The position numbers and the translations under genes are program-made. A stretch of DNA of 64,000 nucleotides from Coriaria nepalensis. Its lineage: Eukaryota > Streptophyta > Magnoliopsida > Cucurbitales > Coriariaceae. This document shows positions 37,177-52,008 of this stretch, one piece after another. The notes beneath the pieces are model-generated. The model had not been told where the DNA came from, ran no database searches, and worked only from the letters and a program-made list of their open reading frames with translations. Every line of letters begins with the position of its first letter. Within the stretch, counting starts at the first letter, position 1. The stretch lies in assembly GCA_027186245.1 (NCBI GenBank), contig CP114481.1:45415501-45479500 (forward strand), written 5' to 3'.

Positions 37177-39850
37177 GGTTTGGAATAAGATATTGACTTG
37201 AAATGACTGATTCAAATGATTTTAAGGTTAAACGAATGCACACTTTCCTTGCACTGATCATTTGCAAGTTATGCACAAAACTTTTGTTTGAAGTGCGAAA
37301 ATAGAATTCGTTCGACTTGATTTGAAATAAGATATTGACTTCAAATGACTGATTGAAATGATTTTAAGGTTAAATGAATGCACACTTTCCTTGCACTGAT
37401 CATTTGCAAGTTATGCACAAAACGTGTGTTTGGAGTGCAAAAATAGAATTCGTTCGACTTGCTTTGAAATAAGTTATTGACTTGAAATGACTCATTCAAA
37501 TGATTTTAAGGTTAAACGAATGCACACTTTCCTTGCACTGATCATTTGCAAGTTATGCACAAAACTTTTGTTTGAAGTGCGAAAATAGAATTCGTTCGAC
37601 TTGCTTTGAAATAAGATATTGACTTGAAATGACTGATTGAAATGATTTTAAGGTTAAACGAATGCACACTTTCCTTGCACTGATCATTTGCAGGTTATGC
37701 ACAAAACTTCTGTTTGAAGTGCGAAAATAGAATTAGTTCGACTTGCTTTGAAATAAGATATTGACTTGAAATGACTGATTGAAATGATTTTAAGGTTAAA
37801 CGAATGCACACTTTCCTTGCACTGATCATTTGCAAGTTATGCACAAAACTTGTGTTTGGAGTGCAAAAATAGAATTCGTTCGACTTGCTTTGAAATAAGT
37901 TATTGACTTGAAATGACTCATTCAAATGATTTTAAGGTTAAACGAATGCACACTTTCCTTGCACTGATCATTTGCAAGTTATGCACAAAACTTTTGTTTG
38001 AAGTGCGAAAATAGAATTCGTTCGACTTGCTTTGAAATAAGTTATTGACTTGAAATTACTCATTCAAATGATTTTAAGGTTAAACGAATGCACACTTTCC
38101 TTGCACTGATCATTTGCAAGTTATGCACAAAACTTTTGTTTGAAGTGCGAAAATAGAATTCGTTCGACTTGCTTTGAAATAAGATATTGACTTGTAATAA
38201 CTGATTGAAATGATTTTAAGGTTAAACGAATGCACACTTTCCTTGCACTGATCATCTGCAAGTTATGCACAAAACTTGTGTTTGGAGTGCAAAAATAGAA
38301 TTAGCTCGACTTGCTTTGAAATAAGAGATTGACTTGGAATGACTCACTGAAATGATTTTAAGGTTAAACGAATGCGCACTTTCATTGCATTGATCATTTC
38401 CAAGTTATGCACAAAACTTGTGGTTGTAGTGCAAAAATAGAATTCGTTCGAATTGCTTTGAAATAAGTTATTGACTTGAAATGGCTCATTCAAATTATTT
38501 TAAGGTTAAACGAATGCACACTTTCCTTGCACTGATCATTTGCAAGTTATGCACAAAACTTGTGTTTGCAGTGCGAAAATAGAATTAGTTCAACTTGCTT
38601 TGAAATAAGATATTGACTTGGAATGACTCATTGAAATAATTTTAAGGTTAAACGAATGCACACATTCCTTGCATTGATCATTTCCAAGTTATGCACAAAA
38701 CTTGTGTTTGAAGTGCAAGAATAGAATTCGTTCGACTTGCTTTGAAATAAGTTATTGACTTGAAATGACTCATTCAAATGATTTTAAGGTTAAACGAATG
38801 CACACTTTCCTTGCATTGATCATTTGCAAGTTATGCACAAAACTTTTGTATGAAGTGCGAAAATAGAATTCGTTCGACTTGCTTTGGAATAAGATATTGA
38901 CTTGAAATGACTGATTCAAATGATTTTAAGGTTAAACGAATGCACACTTTCCTTGCACTGATCATTTGCAAGTTATGCACAAAACTTTTGTTTGAAGTGC
39001 GAAAATAGAATTCGTTCGACTTCATTTGAAATAAGATATTGACTTCAAATGACTGATTGAAATGATTTTAAGGTTAAATGAATGCACACTTTCCTTGCAC
39101 TGATCATTTGCAAGTTATGCACAAAACTTGTGTTTGGAGTGCAAAAATAGAATTCGTTCGACTTGCTTTGAAATAAGTTATTGACTTGAAATGACTCATT
39201 CAAATGATTTTAAGGTTAAACGAATGCACACTTTCCTTGCACTGATCATTTGCAAGTTATGCACAAAACTTTTGTTTGAAGTGCGAAAATAGAATTCGTT
39301 CGACTTGCTTTGAAATAAGATATTGACTTGAAATGACTGATTGAAATGATTTTAAGGTTAAACGAATGCACACTTTCCTTGCACTGATCATTTGCAGGTT
39401 ATGCACAAAACTTCTGTTTGAAGTGCGAAAATAGAATTAGTTCGACTTGCTTTGAAATAAGATATTGACTTGAAATGACAGATTGAAATGATTTTAAGGT
39501 TAAACGAATGCACACTTTCCTTGCACTGATCATTTGCAAGTTATGCACAAAACTTGTGTTTGGAGTGCAAAAATAGAATTCGTTCGACTTGCTTTGAAAT
39601 AAGTTATTGACTTGAAATGACTCATTCGAATGATTTTAAGGTTAAACGAATGCACACTTTCCTTGCACTGATCATTTGCAAGTTATGCACAAAACTTTTG
39701 TTTGAAGTGCGAAAATAGAATTCGTTCGACTTGCTTTGAAATAAGTTATTGACTTGAAATGACTCATTCAAATGATTTTAAGGTTAAACGAATGCACACT
39801 TTCCTTGCACTGATCATTTGCAAGTTATGCACAAAACTTTTGTTTGAAGT
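37141..39850 (+). repeat. 12-monomer higher-order repeat (period 1704 bp)
   Basis: About 37141-38140 recurs at about 38845-39845. Pairs 1704 bp apart include 'cttttgtatgaag' (about 37139 and 38843), a changed EcoRI-flank 'gacttgattt/gacttcattt' (37314 and 39018), 'gacttcaaatgactg', 'aaatgaatgc' and 'tttgcaggttatgc' with 'cttctg' (37691 and 39395). Its 12-monomer length equals that of the unit at 2.99-5.98 kb, but the monomer content is different. Confidence 0.8.
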
Positions 39851-42800
39851 GCGAAAGTAGAATTCGTTCGACTTGCTTTGAAATAAGTTATTGACTTGAA
39901 ATGACTCATTCAAATGATTTTAAGGTTAAACGAATGCACACTTTCCTTGCACTGATCATTTGCAAGTTATGCACAAAACTTGTGTTTGAAGTGCGAAAAT
40001 AGAATTCGTTCGACTTGATTTGAAATAAGATATTGACTTGAAATGACAGATTGAAATGATTTTAAGGTTAAACGAATGCACACTTTCCTTGCACTGATCA
40101 TTTGCAAGTTATGCACAAAACTTGTGTTTGGAGTGCAAAAATAGAATTCGTTCGACTTGCTTTGAAATAAGTTATTGACTTGAAATGACTCATTCAAATG
40201 ATTTTAAGGTTAAACGAATGCACACTTTCCTTGCGCTGATCATTTGCAAGTTATGCACAAAACTTTTGTTTGAAGTGCGAAAATAGAATTCGTTCGACTT
40301 GCTTTGAAATAAGTTATTGACTTGAAATGACTCATTCAAATGATTTTAAGGTTAAACGAATGCACACTTTCCTTGCACTGATCATTTGCAAGTTATGCAC
40401 AAAACTTTTGTTCGAAGTGCGAAAATAGAATTCGTTCGACTTGCTTTGAAATAAGTTATTGACTTGAAATGACTCATTCAAATGATTTTAAGGTTAAACG
40501 AATGCACACTTTCCTTGCACTGATCATTTGCAAGTTATGCACAAAACTTGTGTTTGAAGTGCGAAAATAGAATTCGTTCGACTTGATTTGAAATAAGATA
40601 TTGACTTGAAATGACTCATTGAAAATATTTATAGGTTAAACAAATGCACACATTCCTTGCATTGATCATTTCCAAGTTATGCACAAAACTTGTGTTTGAA
40701 GTGCAAAAATAGAATTCGTTCGACTTGCTTTGAAATAAGTTATTGACTTGAAATGACTCATTCAAATGATTTTAAGGTTAAACGAATGCACACTTTCCTT
40801 GCATTGATCATTTGCAAGTTATGCACAAAACTTTTGTATGAAGTGCGAAAATAGAATTCGTTCGACTTGCTTTGGAATAAGATATTGACTTGAAATGACA
40901 GATTGAAATGATTTTAAGGTTAAACGAATGCACACTTTCCTTGCACTGATCATTTGCAAGTTATGCACAAAACTTGTGTTTGAAGTGCGAAAATAGATTT
41001 AGTTCGACTTGCTTTGAAATAAGATATTGACTTGAAATGACTGATTGAAATGATTTTAAGGTTAAACGAATGCACACTTTCCTTGCACTGATCATTTGCA
41101 AGTTATGCACAAAACTTGTGTTTGGAGTGCAAAAATAGAATTCGTTCGACTTGCTTTGAAATAAGTTATTGACTTGAAATGACTCATTCAAATGATTTTA
41201 AGGTTAAACGAATGCACAATTTCCTTGCACTGATCATTTGCAAGTTATGCACAAAACTTTTGTTTGAAGTGCGAAATAGAATTCGTTCGACGTGCTTTGA
41301 AATAAGATATTGACTTGAAATGACTGATTGAAATGATTTTAAGGTTAAACGAATGCACACTTTCCTTGCACTGATCATTTGCAAGTTATGCACAAAACTT
41401 TTGTTTGAAGTGCGAAAATAGAATTCGTTCGACTTGCTTTGAAATAAGATATTGACTTGAAATAACTGATTGAAATGATTTTAAGGTTAAACGAATGCAC
41501 ACTTTCCTTGCACTGATCATCTGCAAGTTATGCAAAAAACTTGTGTTTGGAGTGCAAAAATAGAATTCCTTCGACTTGCTTTGAAATAAGATATTGACTT
41601 GAAATGACTGATTGAAATGATTTTAAGGTTAAACGAATGCACACTTTCCTTGCACTGATCATTTGCAAGTTATGCACAAAACTTTTGTTTGAAGTGCGAA
41701 AATAGAATTCGTTCGACTTGCTTTGAAATAAGTTATTGACTTGAAATGACTCATTCAAATGATTTTAAGGTTAAACGAATGCACACTTTCCTTGCACTGA
41801 TCATTTGCAAGTTATGCACAAAACTTGTGTTTGAAGTGCGAAAATAGAATTCGTTCGACTTGATTTGAAATAAGATATTGACTTGAAATGACTCATTGAA
41901 AATATTTTTAGGTTAAACAAATGCACACATTCCTTGCATTGATCATTTCCAAGTTATGCACAAAACTTGTGTTTGAAGTGCAAAAATAGAATTCGTTCGA
42001 CTTGCTTTGAAATAAGTTATTGACTTGAAATGACTCATTCAAATGATTTTAAGGTTAAACGAATGCACACTTTCCTTGCATTGATCATTTGCAAGTTATG
42101 CACAAAACTTTTGTATGAAGTGCGAAAATAGAATTCGTTCGACTTGCTTTGGAATAAGATATTGACTTGAAATGACAGATTGAAATGATTTTAAGGTTAA
42201 ACGAATGCACACTTTCCTTGCACTGATCATTTGCAAGTTATGCACAAAACTTGTGTTTGAAGTGCGAAAATAGATTTAGTTCGAGTTGCTTTGAAATAAG
42301 ATATTGACTTGAAATGACTGATTGAAATGATTTTAAGGTTAAACGAATGCACACTTTCCTTGCACTAATCATTTGCATGTTATGCACCAAACTTGTGTTT
42401 GGAGTGCACATATAGAATTCGTTCGACTTGCTTTGAAATAAGTTATTGACTTGAAATGACTCATTCAAATGAAATTAAGGTTAAACGAATGCACACTTTC
42501 CTTGCACTGATCATTTGCAGGTTATGCACAAAACTTCTGTTTGAAGTGCGAAAATAGAATTAGTTCGACTTGCTTTGAAATAAGATATTGACTTGAAATG
42601 ACTGATTGAAATGATTTTAAGGTTAAACGAATGCACACTTTCCTTGCACTGATCATTTGCAAGTTATGCACAAAACTTGTGTTTGGAGTGCAAAAATAGA
42701 ATTCGTTCGACTTGCTTTGAAATAAGTTATTGACTTGAAATGACTCATTCAAATGATTTTAAGGTTAAACGAATGCACAATTTCCTTGCACTGATCATTT

Positions 42801-44083
42801 GCAAGTTATGCACAAAACTTGTGTTTGGAGTGCAAAAATAGAATTCCTTCGACTTGCTTTGAAATAAGATATTGACTTGAAATGACTGATTGAAATGATT
42901 TTAAGGTTAAACGAATGCACACTTTCCTTGCACTGATCATTTGCAAGTTATGCACAAAACTTGTGTTTGGAGTGCAAAAATAGAATTCGTTCGACTTCCT
43001 TTCAAATAAGTTATTGACTTGAAATGACTCATTCAAATGATTTTAAGGTAAAACTAATGCACACATTCCTGGCATTGATCATTTCTAAGTTATGCACAAA
43101 ACTTTTGTTTGAAGTGCAAAAATAGAATTCGTTCGACTTGCTTTGAAATAAGTTATTGACTTGAAATGACTCATTCAAATGATTTTAAGGTTAAACGAAT
43201 GCACACTTTCCTTGCACTGATCATTTGCAAGTTATGCACAAAACTTGTGTTTGAAGTGCGAAAATAGATTTAGTTCGACTTGCTTTGAAATAAGATATTG
43301 ACTTGAAATGACTGATTGAAATGATTTTAAGGTTAAACGAATGCACACTTTCCTTGCACTAATCATTTGCATGTTATGCACCAAACTTGTGTTTGGAGTG
43401 CACATATAGAATTCGTTCGACTTGCTTTGAAATAAGTTATTGACTTGAAATGACTCATTCAAATGAAATTAAGGTTAAACGAATGCACACTTTCCTTGCA
43501 CTGATCATTTGCAGGTTATGCACAAAACTTTTGTTTGAAGTGCGAAATAGAATTCGTTCGACGTGCTTTGAAATAAGATATTGACTTGAAATGACTGATT
43601 GAAATGATTTTAAGGTTAAACGAATGCACACTTTCCTTGCACTGATCATTTGCAAGTTATGCGCAAAACTTTTGTTTGAAGTGCGAAAATAGAATTCGTT
43701 CGACTTGCTTTGAAATAAGATATTGACTTGAAATAACTGATTGAAATGATTTTAAGGTTAAACGAATGCACACTTTCCTTGCACTGATCATCTGCAAGTT
43801 ATGCAAAAAACTTGTGTTTGGAGTGCAAAAATAGAATTCCTTCGACTTGCTTTGAAATAAGATATTGACTTGAAATGACTGATTGAAATGATTTTAAGGT
43901 TAAACGAATGCACACTTTCCTTGCACTGATCATTTGCAAGTTATGCACAAAACTTGTGTTTGGAGTGCAAAAATAGAATTCGTTCGACTTCCTTTCAAAT
44001 AAGTTATTGACTTGAAATGACTCATTCAAATGATTTTAAGGTAAAACTAATGCACACATTCCTGGCATTGATCATTTCTAAGT
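39851..44083 (+). repeat. Mosaic of 7-, 9- and 16-monomer duplications
   Basis: A monomer with 'cattgaaaatattt' and 'aaacaaatgc' recurs 1277 bp apart (40619 and 41896). 'ttatgcaccaaac' with 'gtgcacatatag' recurs 994 bp apart (42381 and 43375). 'gtgcgaaatagaattc' (one base short) with 'cgacgtgc' recurs 2271 bp apart (41269 and 43540). 'gacttcctttcaaataag' with 'aaggtaaaac' (42993 and 43986) also occurs at 35.6 and 36.9 kb, linking this mosaic to the 9-monomer block. Confidence 0.78.
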
Positions 44084-47000
44084 TATGCACAAAACTTTTG
44101 TTTGAAGTGCAAAAATAGAATTCGTTCGACTTGCTTTGAAATAAGTTATTGACTTGAAATGACTCATTCAAATGATTTTAAGGTTAAACGAATGCACACT
44201 TTCCTTGCATTGATCATTTGCAAGTTATGCACAAAACTTTTGTATGAAGTGCGAAAATAGAATTCGTTCGACTTGCTTTGGAATAAGATATTGGCTTGAA
44301 ATTATTGATTGAAATGATTTTAAGGTTAAACGAATGCACACTTTCCTTGCACTGATCATTTGGAAGTTATGCACAAAACTTGTGTTTGAAGTGCGAAAAT
44401 AGAATTAGTTCGACTTGCTTTGAAATAAGATATTGACTTGAATTGACTGATTGAAATGATTTTAAGGTTAAACGAATGCACAGTTTCCTTGCACTGATCA
44501 TTTGCAAGTTATGCACAAAACTTGTGTTTGGAGTGCAAAAATAGAATTCGTTCGACTTGCTTTGAAATAAGTTATTGACTTGACATGACTCATTCAAATG
44601 ATTTTAAGGTTAAACGAATGCACACTTTCCTTGCATTGATCATTTGCAAGTTATGCACAAAACTTTTGTTTGAAGTGCGAAAATAGAATTCGTTCGACGT
44701 GCTTTGAAATAAGATATTGACTTGAAATGACTCATTGAAAATATTTTAAGGTTAAACTAATGCACACATTCCTTGCATTGATCATTTACAAGTTATGCAC
44801 AAAACTTGTGTTTGAAGTGCAAAAATAGAATTCGTTCGACTTGCTTTGAAATAAGTTATTGACTTGAAATGACTCATTCAAATGATTTTAAGGTTAAACG
44901 AATGCACACTTTCCTTGCATTGATCATTTGCAAGTTATGCACAAAACTTTGGTTTGAAGTGCGAAAATAGAATTCGTTCGACTTGCTTTGAAATAAGATA
45001 TTGACTTGAAATGACTGATTGAAATGATTTTAAGGTTAAACGAATGCACACTTTCCTTGCACTGATCATTTGCAAGTTATGCACAAAACTTGTGTTTGGA
45101 GTGCAAAAATAGAATTAGTTCGACTTGCTTTGAAATAAGATATTGACTTGGAATGACTCATTGAAATGATTTTAGGGTTAAACGAATGCGCACTTTCATT
45201 GCATTGATCATTTCCAAGTTATGCACAAAACTTGTGGTTGTAGTGCAAAAATAGAATTCGTTCGAATTGCTTTCAAATAAGTTATTGACTTGAAATGACT
45301 CATTCAAAAGATTTTAATGTTAAACAAATGCACACTTTCCTTGCACTGATCATTTGCAAGTTATGCACAAAACTTGTGTTTGAAGTGCGAAAATGGAATT
45401 CGTTCGACTTGATTTGAAATAAGATATTGACTTGAAATGACTCATTGAAAATATTTTAACGTTAAACTAATGCACACATTCCTTGCATTGATCATTTCCA
45501 AGTTATGCACAAAACTTGTGTTTGAAGTGCAAAAATAGAATTCGTTCGACTTGCTTTGAAATAAGTTATTGACTTGAAATGACTCATTCAAATGATTTTA
45601 AGGTTAAACGAATGCACACTTTCCTTGCATTGATCATTTGCAAGTTATGCACAAAACTTTTGTTTGAAGTGCAAAAATAGAATTCGTTCGACTTGCTTTG
45701 AAATAAGTTATTGACTTGAAATGACTCATTCAAATGATTTTAAGGTTAAACGAATGCACACTTTCCTTGCATTGATCATTTGCAAGTTATGCACAAAACT
45801 TTTGTATGAAGTGCGAAAATAGAATTCGTTCGACTTGCTTTGGAATAAGATATTGGCTTGAAATTATTGATTGAAATGATTTTAAGGTTAAACGAATGCA
45901 CACTTTCCTTGCACTGATCATTTGGAAGTTATGCACAAAACTTGTGTTTGAAGTGCGAAAATAGAATTAGTTCGACTTGCTTTGAAATAAGATATTGACT
46001 TGAATTGACTGATTGAAATGATTTTAAGGTTAAACGAATGCACAGTTTCCTTGCACTGATCATTTGCAAGTTATGCACAAAACTTGTGTTTGGAGTGCAA
46101 AAATAGAATTCGTTCGACTTGCTTTGAAATAAGTTATTGACTTGACATGACTCATTCAAATGATTTTAAGGTTAAACGAATGCACACTTTCCTTGCATTG
46201 ATCATTTGCAAGTTATGCACAAAACTTTTGTTTGAAGTGCGAAAATAGAATTCGTTCGACGTGCTTTGAAATAAGATATTGACTTGAAATGACTCATTGA
46301 AAATATTTTAAGGTTAAACTAATGCACACATTCCTTGCATTGATCATTTACAAGTTATGCACAAAACTTGTGTTTGAAGTGCAAAAATAGAATTCGTTCG
46401 ACTTGCTTTGAAATAAGTTATTGACTTGAAATGACTCATTCAAATGATTTTAAGGTTAAACGAATGCACACTTTCCTTGCATTGATCATTTGCAAGTTAT
46501 GCACAAAACTTTGGTTTGAAGTGCGAAAATAGAATTCGTTCGACTTGCTTTGAAATAAGATATTGACTTGAAATGACTGATTGAAATGATTTTAAGGTTA
46601 AACGAATGCACACTTTCCTTGCACTGATCATTTGCAAGTTATGCACAAAACTTGTGTTTGGAGTGCAAAAATAGAATTAGTTCGACTTGCTTTGAAATAA
46701 GATATTGACTTGGAATGACTCATTGAAATGATTTTAGGGTTAAACGAATGCGCACTTTCATTGCATTGATCATTTCCAAGTTATGCACAAAACTTGTGGT
46801 TGTAGTGCAAAAATAGAATTCGTTCGAATTGCTTTCAAATAAGTTATTGACTTGAAATGACTCATTCAAAAGATTTTAATGTTAAACAAATGCACACTTT
46901 CCTTGCACTGATCATTTGCAAGTTATGCACAAAACTTGTGTTTGAAGTGCGAAAATGGAATTCGTTCGACTTGATTTGAAATAAGATATTGACTTGAAAT

Positions 47001-47690
47001 GACTCATTGAAAATATTTTAACGTTAAACTAATGCACACATTCCTTGCATTGATCATTTCCAAGTTATGCACAAAACTTGTGTTTGAAGTGCAAAAATAG
47101 AATTCGTTCGACTTGCTTTGAAATAAGTTATTGACTTGAAATGACTCATTCAAATGATTTTAAGGTTAAACGAATGCACACTTTCCTTGCATTGATCATT
47201 TGCAAGTTATGCACAAAACTTTTGTTTGAAGTGCAAAAATAGAATTCGTTCGACTTGCTTTGAAATAAGTTATTGACTTGAAATGACTCATTCAAATGAT
47301 TTTAAGGTTAAACGAATGCACACTTTCCTTGCATTGATCATTTGCAAGTTATGCACAAAACTTTTGTATGAAGTGCGAAAATAGAATTCGTTCGACTTGC
47401 TTTGGAATAAGATATTGGCTTGAAATTATTGATTGAAATGATTTTAAGGTTAAACGAATGCACACTTTCCTTGCACTGATCAGTTGGAAGTTATGCACAA
47501 AACTTGTGTTTGAAGTGCGAAAATAGAATTAGTTCGACTTGCTTTGAAATAAGATATTGAGTTGAATTGACTGATTGAAATGATTTTAAGGTTAAACGAA
47601 TGCACAGTTTCCTTGCACTGATCATTTGCAAGTTATGCACAAAACTTGTGTTTGGAGTGCAAAAATAGAATTCGTTCGAATTGCTTTGAA
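44084..47690 (+). repeat. 11-monomer higher-order repeat, 2+ copies (period 1562 bp)
   Basis: Copies begin at about 44084, 45646 and 47208; the third breaks off near 47690. Shared markers are 'aaattattgattg', 'tttggaagttatgc', 'gaattgactg', 'gcacagtttcc', 'cttgacatgactc', 'ctttggtttgaag', 'attttagggttaaac' (45169 and 46731), 'aaaagattttaatg' and 'gcgaaaatggaattc'. Copies one and two look identical apart from the first few bases. The third has 'gatcagttgg', 'attgagttg' and then 'cgttcgaattgc', where the match to copies one and two fails. Confidence 0.88.
47669..47682. other. Inverted repeat AATTCG-TT-CGAATT
   Basis: Monomers with 'cgttcgaattgc' carry a perfect six-base dyad with a two-base spacer at monomer positions 87-100, overlapping the EcoRI site. 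The commoner 'cgttcgacttgc' form has one mismatch. The perfect form often goes with 'gtggttgtagtgc' upstream, so it marks a family as well as a structure. Confidence 0.6.
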
Positions 47691-50295
47691 ATAAGTTATT
47701 GACTTGAAATGACTCATTCAAATGATTTTAAGGTTAAACGCATGCACACTTTCCTTGCACTGATCATTTGCAAGTTATGCACAAAACTTTTGTTTGAAGT
47801 GCGAAAATAGAATTCGTTCGACTTGCTTTGAAATAAGATATTGACTTGAAATGACTGATTGAAATGATTTTAAGGTTAAACGAATGCACACTTTCCTTGC
47901 ACTGATCATTTGCAAGTTATGCACAAAACTTGTGTTTGGAGTGCAAAAATAGAATTCGTTCGACTTGCTTTGAAATAAGTTATTGACTTGAAATGACTCA
48001 TTCAAATGATTTTAAGGTTAAACGAATGCACACTTTCCTTGCATTGATCATTTGCAAGTTATGCACAAAACTTTTGTTTGAAGTGCGAAAATAGAATTCG
48101 TTCGACTTGCTTTGAAATAAGATATTGACTTGGAATGACTCACTGAAATGATTTTAAGGTTAAACTAATGCACACATTCCTTGCATTGATCATTTCCAAG
48201 TTATGCACAAAACTTGTGTTTGAAGTGCAAAAATAGAATTCGTTCGACTTGCTTTGAAATAAGTTATTGACTTGAAATGACTCATTCAAATGATTTTAAG
48301 GTTAAACGAATGCACACTTTCCTTGCATTGATCATTTGCAAGTTATGCACAAAACTTTTGTATGAAGTGCGAAAATAGAATTCGTTCGACTTGCTTTGGA
48401 ATAAGATATTGGCTTGAAATTACTGATTGAAATGATTTTAAGGTTAAACGAATGCACACTTTCTTTCCACTGATCATTTGCAAGTTATGCACAAAACTTG
48501 TGTTTGAAGTGCGAAAATAGAATTAGTTCGACTTGCTTTGAAATAAGATATTGACTTGAATTGACTGATTGAAATGATTTTAAGGTTAAACGAATGCACA
48601 CTTTCCTTGCACTGACCATTTGCAAGTTATGCACAAAACTTGTGTTTGGAGTGCAAAAATAGAATTCGTTCGACTTGCTTTGAAATAAGTTATTGACTTG
48701 AAATGACTCATTCAAATGATTTTAAGGTTAAACGAATGCACACTTTCCTTGCATTGATCATTTGCAAGTTATGCACAAAACATTTGTTTGAAGTGCGAAA
48801 ATAGAATTCGTTCGACTTGCTTTGAAATAAGATATTGACTTGAAATGACTGATTGAAATGATTTTAAGGTTAAACGAATGCACACTTTCCTTGCACTGAT
48901 CATTTGCAAGTTATGCACAAAACTTGTGTTTGGAGTGCCAAAATAGAATTCGTTCGACTTGCTTTGAAATAAGTTATTGACTTGAAATGACTCATTCAAA
49001 TGATTTTAAGGTTAAACGAATGCACACTTTCCTTGCATTGATCATTTGCAAGTTATGCACAAAACTTTTGTTTGAAGTGCGAAAATAGAATTCGTTCGAC
49101 TTGCTTTGAAATAAGATATTGACTTGAAATGACTGATTGAAATGATTTTAAGGTTAAACGAATGCACACTTTCCTTGCACTGATCATTTGCAAGTTATGC
49201 ACAAAAGTTGTGTTTGGAGTGCAAAAATAGAATTCGTTCGACTTGCTTTGAAATAAGATATTGACTTGAAATGACTCATTGAAATGATTTTAAGGTTAAA
49301 CTAATGCACACATTCCTTGCATTGATCATTTCCAAGTTATGCACAAAACTTGTGTTTGAAGTGCGAAAATAGAATTAGTTCAACTTGCTTTGAAATAAGA
49401 TATTGACTTGGAATGACACATTGAAATGATTTTAAGGTTAAACGAATGCGCACTTTCATTGTATTGATCATTTCCAAGTTATGCACAAAACTTGTGGTTG
49501 TAGTGCAAAAATAGAATTCGTTCGAATTGCTTTGAAATAAGTTATTGACTTGAAATGACTCATTCAAATGATTTTAAGGTTAAACGAATGCACACTTTCC
49601 TTGCACTGATCATTTGCAAGTTATGCACAAAACTTTTGTTTGGAGTGCAAAAATAGAATTCGTTCGACTTGCTTTGAAATAAGTTATTGACTTGAAATGA
49701 CTCATTCAAATGATTTTAAGGTTAAACGAATGCACACTTTCCTTGCATTGATCATTTGCAAGTTATGCACAAAACTTTTGTTTGAAGTGCAAAAATAGAA
49801 TTCGTTCGACTTGCTTTGAAATAAGTTATTGACTTGAAATGACTCATTCAAATGATTTTAAGGTTAAACGAATGCACACTTTCCTTGCATTGATCATTTG
49901 CAAGTTATGCACAAAACTTTTGTATGAAGTGCGAAAATAGAATTCGTTCGACTTGCTTTGGAATAAGATATTGGCTTGAAATTTTTGATTGAAATGATTT
50001 TAAGGTTAAACGAATGCACACTTTCCTTGCACTGATATTTTGGAAGTTATGCACAAAACTTGTGTTTGAAGTGCGAAAATAGAATTAGTACGACTTGCTT
50101 TGAAATAAGATATTGACTTGAATTGACTGATTGAAATGATTTTAAGGTTAAACGAATGCACAGTTTCCTTGCACTGATCATTTGCAAGTTATGCACAAAA
50201 CTTGTGTTTGGAGTGCAAAAATAGAATTCGTTCGAATTGCTTTGAAATAAGTTATTGACTTGAAATGACTCATTCAAATGATTTTAAGGTTAAAC

Positions 50296-52008
50296 GAATG
50301 CACACTTTCCTTGCATTGATCATTTGCAAGTTATGCACAAAACTTTTGTATGAAGTGCGAAAATAGAATTCGTTCGACTTGCTTTGGAATAAGATATTGG
50401 CTTGAAATTACTGATTGAAATGATTTTAAGGTTAAACGAATGCACACTTTCCTTGCACTGATCATTTCCAAGTTATGCACAAAACTTGTGTTTGAAGTGC
50501 GAAAATAGAATTAGTTCGACTTGCTTTGAAATAAGATATTGACTTGAATTGACTGATTGAAATGATTTTAAGGTTAAACGAATGCACACTTTCCTTGCAC
50601 TGATCATTTGCAAGTTATGCACAAAACTTGTGTTTGGAGTGTAAAAATAGAATTCGTTCGACTTGCTTTGAAATAAGTTATTGACTTGAAATGACTCATT
50701 CAAATGATTTTAAGGTTAAACGAATCCACACTTTCCTTGCATTGATCATTTGCAAGTTATGCACAAAACTTTTGTTTGAAGTGCGAAAATAGAATTCGTT
50801 CGACTTGCTTTGAAATAAGTTATTGACTTGAAATGACTCATTCAAATGATTTTAAGGTTAAACGAATGCACACTTTCCTTGCACTGATCATTTGCAAGTT
50901 ATGCACAAAACTTGTGTTTGGAGTGCAAAAATAGAATTCGTTCGACTTGCTTTGAAATAAGATATTGACTTCAAATGACTCATTGAAATGATTTTAAGGT
51001 TAAACGAATGCACACTTTCCTTGCACTGATCATTTGCAAGTTATGCACAAAACTTGTGTTGGGAGTGCAAAAATAGAATTAGTTCGACTTGCTTTGAAAT
51101 AAGATATTGACTTGGAATGACTCATTGAAATGATTTTAAGGTTAAATGAATGCGCACTTTCATTGCATTGATCATTTCCAAGTTATGCACAAAACTTGTG
51201 GTTGTAGTGCAAAAATAGAATTCGTTCGAATTGCTTTGGAAGAAGTTATTGACTTGAAATGACTCATTCAAATGATTTTAAGGTTAAACGAATCCACACT
51301 TTCCTTGCATTGATCATTTCCAAGTTATGCACAAAACTTGTGTTTGAGGTGCAAAAATAGAATTCGTTCGACTTGCTTTGAAATAAGTTATTGACTTGAA
51401 ATGACTCATTCAAATGATTTTAAGGTTAAACGAATCCACACTTTCCTTGCACTGATCATTTGCAAGTTATGCACAAAACTTTTGTTTGAAGTGCGAAAAT
51501 AGAATTCGTTCGAATTGCTTTGAAATAAGATATTGACTTGAAATGACTGATTGAAATGATTTTAAGGTTAAACGAATGCACACTTTCCTTGCATTGATCA
51601 TTTGCAAGTTATGCACAAACCTTGTGTTTGGAGTGCAAAAATAGAATTAGTTCGACTTGCTTTGAAATAAGATATTGACTTGGAATGACTCAGTGAAATG
51701 ATTTTAAGGTTAAACGAATGCGCACTTTCATTGCATTGATCATTTCCAAGTTATGCACAAAACTTGTGGTTGTAGTGCAAAAATAGAATTCGTTCGAATT
51801 GCTTTGAAATAAGTTATTGACTTGAAATGACTCATTCAAATGATTTTAATGTTAAACGAATGCACACTTTCCTTGCACTGATCATTTGCAAGTTATGCAC
51901 AAAACTTTTGTTTGAAGTGCGAAAATAGAATTCGTTCGACTTGCTTTGAAATAAGATATTGACTTGAAATGACTGATTGAAATGATTTTAAGGTTAAACG
52001 AATGCACA
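50296..52008 (+). repeat. Segment shared with 58.1-59.8 kb and 61.9-63.6 kb
   Basis: This 12-monomer stretch recurs at an offset of 7810 bp (55 monomers) and again 3834 bp further on. Markers are 'gtgtaaaaatag' (about 50640, 58450 and 62284), 'gtgttgggagtgc' (about 51057, 58867 and 62701), 'aaatgaatgcgc', 'gtgtttgaggtgc', 'acaaaccttg' and 'gactcagtg'. A private change here is 'tttggaagaagttattg' (51236). The shared run ends near 51970. Confidence 0.82.

Noticed and set aside
42993..43070. 'gacttcctttcaaataag' with 'aaggtaaaac' as a foreign insertion edge
   Set aside because: The flanks and length fit normal monomers, and the same pair occurs at 35.6, 36.9 and 44.0 kb, so it is a monomer variant spread by duplication.
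45169..45184. 'attttagggttaaac' as an interstitial telomere repeat
   Set aside because: It holds one TTTAGGG-like unit only, produced by a single A-to-G change in the normal 'attttaaggttaaac' element, and it does not repeat in tandem.
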